Source: JAJXZJ01 sp050012855 (lineage in GTDB: Bacteria > Verrucomicrobiota > Verrucomicrobiia > Limisphaerales > J093). From it: a stretch of 64,000 nt of DNA. Below the pieces are notes generated by a model that had not been told where the DNA came from, did not search any database, and worked only from the letters and a program-made list of their open reading frames with translations. The stretch covers positions 1 to 64,000 of the forward strand of contig JBEKGJ010000027.1 in the NCBI GenBank assembly GCA_050012855.1. Direction: 5' to 3'. Below are positions 61,856 to 64,000 of the stretch, one piece after another. Both the position numbers and the translations under genes were made by a program. Numbering within the stretch: position 1 is the stretch's first letter; every line of letters begins with the position of its first letter.

Positions 61856-62889
61856 TGCCTGCCATGTCTCCCGTCCGCTTCGACGCTCTCACGGCCAGCT
61901 ACTCCGCCCTGCGCCTGGCCATCGTCGGCGATTTCTGTCTCGATCGTTACCTCGAAATTGATCCGGCGAAGACCGAAACCTCCCTCGAAACCGGGCGGCC
62001 CGTCCACAACGTCGTCCGCGTCCGCAGCCAGCCCGGCGCCGCCGGCACCATTCTCAACAACCTGGTCGCCCTTGGGATCGGCGTGATCTGGCCCGTCGGT
62101 TTCTGTGGCGCCGACGGCGAAGGCTTCGAATTGCAGCGCGCGCTGGGCGCCATGACCAACGTGCGGCTGGATCATTTTCTTCAGACCGACGCACGACGCA
62201 CGTTCACCTACTGCAAACCGCTGGTGGTCGCCCCCGGCCAGGTGCCGGTGGAACTCAACCGCCTCGACAGCAAGAACTGGACACCCACGCCCCTGGAGGT
62301 GAGCGACCGGCTGGCCGCGGGGTTGGAAGCGCTGTCGGCGCAAGTGGACGCCGTCATCCTCATGGATCAGGTGGACCTGCCGGACACCGGCGTCGTCACG
62401 CAGCGTCTGCTCGAAACGGTCGGCCGGATGGCCGCCCGACGGCCGGAACTGCCCGTGCTGGCGGACAGCCGGCGCGGGCTGCGCGGCTTTCCGCCGGTGA
62501 TTCTCAAGATGAACGCCCGGGAACTGGCCGTACTGACAGGCACGAATACGGAGGCGGACATCGCCAGCCTCAAGCCCATCGCCGCCACGCTCGCCCGGCG
62601 ACACGGCCGAATGGTCTTTGTGACGCTGGCGGAACGCGGCATCGTTGGCGCCACGCCTGACGGAAAGGCGGAACACGTTCCGGCCCTGTCGTTGCGCGGG
62701 CCGATTGACATCGTGGGCGCCGGCGACGCGGTGACCGCCAACCTGACCGCGGCGTTGGCCGCGGGTGGGACCTTGCGCGAGGCAATGGAACTCGCCATGA
62801 CCGCCGCTTCGATCATCCTTCACCAGCTCGGCACGACCGGCACCGCCTCGGTGGCCCAAGTTAAGGAGCTGGCCGTTCCCGCGAGCTGA
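61855..62889 (+). CDS. PfkB-family carbohydrate kinase (RfaE/HldE-like)
   Basis: 344 residues. RLAIVGDFCLDRYLEIDP at the N-terminus and QPGAAGTILNNLVALGIGVI resemble the kinase domain of RfaE; the anion hole and base are in DIVGAGDAVTANLTAALA. PVLADSRRGLRGFPPVILKM and NARELAVLTG fit the family. It phosphorylates a sugar or sugar phosphate, perhaps a heptose or ADP-heptose precursor, with the HAD phosphatase at 58.9 kb acting later. The substrate is inferred. It overlaps the pseudopilin stop by 1 bp. Confidence 0.85.
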   Translation: MPAMSPVRFDALTASYSALRLAIVGDFCLDRYLEIDPAKTETSLETGRPVHNVVRVRSQPGAAGTILNNLVALGIGVIWPVGFCGADGEGFELQRALGAMTNVRLDHFLQTDARRTFTYCKPLVVAPGQVPVELNRLDSKNWTPTPLEVSDRLAAGLEALSAQVDAVILMDQVDLPDTGVVTQRLLETVGRMAARRPELPVLADSRRGLRGFPPVILKMNARELAVLTGTNTEADIASLKPIAATLARRHGRMVFVTLAERGIVGATPDGKAEHVPALSLRGPIDIVGAGDAVTANLTAALAAGGTLREAMELAMTAASIILHQLGTTGTASVAQVKELAVPAS

Positions 62890-62912
62890 GGCGGAACGTC
62901 GCGAGAAAATCC

Positions 62913-63368
62913 ATGACCACCGTGTCACGTATCTTGCCCGGAAAGGCGCTGGCAGCCCCAGAGTCCATTGTCATTGTCACCAACATCTTCTTCGCCCTGC
63001 TCCTGTGCGGGGACGCTGCTCTGCGCAAGCGATTCCTGGCCGACAATGCCCACCGCTTCCACTGCCCGCGCTTCGTTTTCGTTGAGCTTTTCAAGCACAA
63101 GGAGCGGATCACCCAGGCCACGGAATTGAGCGAAGAAGATCTGCTGGAATGCCTCCACGAACTTTTCGCCCGGGTCCGTTTCATTGACGAGGGCGGTATT
63201 CCCATCGGTACCTGGATGGAGGCCCGCCGCTTGTGCCGGGACGTGGACCCGAAGGATGCGCCCTTCATCGCCCTGACCCTGCATTTGGACGGACGGCGCT
63301 GGACCGGCGACGACGAACTCAAAGCTGGGCTGAGGGCCAAAGAATGCGTTCGGTTTTGCGAGCCGTAG
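62913..63368 (+). CDS. PIN-domain protein lacking the first catalytic Asp
   Basis: 151 residues. The PIN fold is recognisable: IVIVTNIFFALLL, HCPRFVFVELFKHKERITQA, DPKDAPFIALTLHLDGRRWT, GDDELKAGLR. The family opens xxDTNxxxxxL; here the residue before TN is Val (codon GTC; GAC would give Asp). Other acidic positions remain. Loss of the first metal ligand usually abolishes RNase activity. No antitoxin gene adjoins it. It may be a dead toxin or an RNA-binding relic. Confidence 0.7.
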   Translation: MTTVSRILPGKALAAPESIVIVTNIFFALLLCGDAALRKRFLADNAHRFHCPRFVFVELFKHKERITQATELSEEDLLECLHELFARVRFIDEGGIPIGTWMEARRLCRDVDPKDAPFIALTLHLDGRRWTGDDELKAGLRAKECVRFCEP

Positions 63369-63469
63369 TTCTCCAAGACCGCCGCTCGCTGCCGGCAGAC
63401 CGGCAGCCGCAGTAACAGAAAAACAAGGCAAATGCGCGGCGGAGGACCGCCCCGCTCCAGCCGGTTTGC

Positions 63470-64000
63470 TCAAGACCCTTGGCGATCCAGCGCGGCGAAG
63501 GCGTTCTCGAGGCTGTTAAGGCCCGCCTCCCGGCTGGGCGTAGGGTTAAACGCCTGGCGGAGGTAGCTCACGGCGTCGCCGATCTGGCGGACTGACCGCG
63601 GCAGCGTGGCGCCGGCGGCATTCGGATGACCGCCGCCCTGGAGTTTCTCCGCCGCCTTCAGCGCCTCGCCGTTCTGGCTGCGCAGGCTGGCGATGATGGT
63701 GCCATTGCCTTTGCGAAACAGGGTCAGCAGGACCGGATAGGGCGTCGCTTTCTGTTCCAGCAGGCGATGCACCACCAGGTTGACGTTGCCCACGATCGTA
63801 TCCACGTAGCCGACCTGGGGGCTGATGGCGCTGACGTGCTCGCGACTCCAGTCAAAACCCAGCGGGTTCTCCACCCGGCGCTTGACGGCCATGACCTCGA
63901 GCAGCGGATGGTCGAGCAACCGTTCCAGGCGTCCGCCGATCAGTTCGCAGAGATTCCAGAACTGGTAGGTCTTGACCAGGTTGGCATAATCGCTGGCGAG
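63470..64000 (-). CDS. DHH-family phosphoesterase, C-terminal part (NrnA/RecJ-like)
   Basis: The frame runs from the TAG/TGA near 63470 to the window edge without a start, giving at least 176 residues. LASDYANLVKTYQFWNLCEL at the edge, then the DHHA1 domain with IIASLRSQNGEALKAAEKLQ, GGGHPNAAGATLP. The GGGH phosphate/substrate loop is diagnostic. The DHH metal domain lies outside the window. Such enzymes degrade nanoRNA, pAp or cyclic dinucleotides. It is convergent with the PIN gene. Confidence 0.85.
   Translation of the reverse strand, partial: LASDYANLVKTYQFWNLCELIGGRLERLLDHPLLEVMAVKRRVENPLGFDWSREHVSAISPQVGYVDTIVGNVNLVVHRLLEQKATPYPVLLTLFRKGNGTIIASLRSQNGEALKAAEKLQGGGHPNAAGATLPRSVRQIGDAVSYLRQAFNPTPSREAGLNSLENAFAALDRQGS

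Overview
The window is high-GC DNA, by eye well above 60% G+C apart from one lower-GC patch near 5.7-7.0 kb. It is most likely from a member of the Verrucomicrobiota or the wider PVC group. The main reasons are a PV-type bacterial microcompartment (BMC) locus, Tat-exported GH116, Gfo/Idh and TIM-barrel proteins, pseudopilin-like proteins, and many short palindromic repeats that run in frame through genes, a habit I associate with verrucomicrobial genomes. There is no rRNA, CRISPR array, complete tRNA or intact transposase.

Layout. 0-4.7 kb: the end of a small conserved protein, then a GalU-like nucleotidyltransferase overlapping a 1,124-residue fusion of a fucokinase-like GHMP kinase with a UDP-sugar-pyrophosphorylase-like domain. 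4.7-7.4 kb: a gene-poor stretch with two lower-GC genes of unknown function. 7.4-17 kb: the BMC operon, leftward, with PduL, three BMC-H and three BMC-P shell proteins, acetate kinase, CoA-acylating aldehyde dehydrogenase, class II aldolase, an LDH/MDH-family dehydrogenase and a TIM-barrel aldolase-like protein, plus a divergent DeoR regulator. By analogy with characterised PV BMCs it would cleave fuculose- or rhamnulose-1-phosphate to DHAP and lactaldehyde, oxidise lactaldehyde to lactyl-CoA, and recover ATP through PduL and acetate kinase. 17-26 kb: an ECF sigma factor with a membrane-anchored partner, then exported GH2 and GH116 glycoside hydrolases.

26-40 kb is an accessory region. It holds a Ski2-like helicase, several toxin-antitoxin (TA) type genes, vsr, and a compact defence-like operon (XRE regulator, C5-cytosine methyltransferase, a broken GHKL gene, a GHKL ATPase, an unknown protein, a DUF6339-like protein). 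Its most striking property is that ends of resident genes recur as extra copies around inserted modules. Four vsr 5' ends, plus a bare core, bracket three small TA-type units. The helicase 5' end is repeated on either side of a PIN module. The methyltransferase tail is copied into a broken GHKL gene. At 44-46 kb the recN 3' end is repeated on either side of a padR-pspC pair. I consider this the best candidate for something new.

39-64 kb is mainly chromosomal: sugar transporter, URO-D-like protein, PadR/PspC regulators, RecN, an MBL-fold hydrolase, a TIGR03790-like protein, LemA and an M48 protease, a Gfo/Idh oxidoreductase, a CDP-alcohol phosphatidyltransferase, peroxiredoxin, xylose isomerase, a HAD / unknown / pseudopilin / PfkB run, a PIN protein lacking its first acidic residue, and the C-terminal end of a DHH phosphoesterase. 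Together the BMC, transporter, xylose isomerase, GH2, GH116 and Gfo/Idh genes point to a saccharolytic heterotroph using plant or algal polysaccharides. All statements come from reading the sequence; no database search was run.
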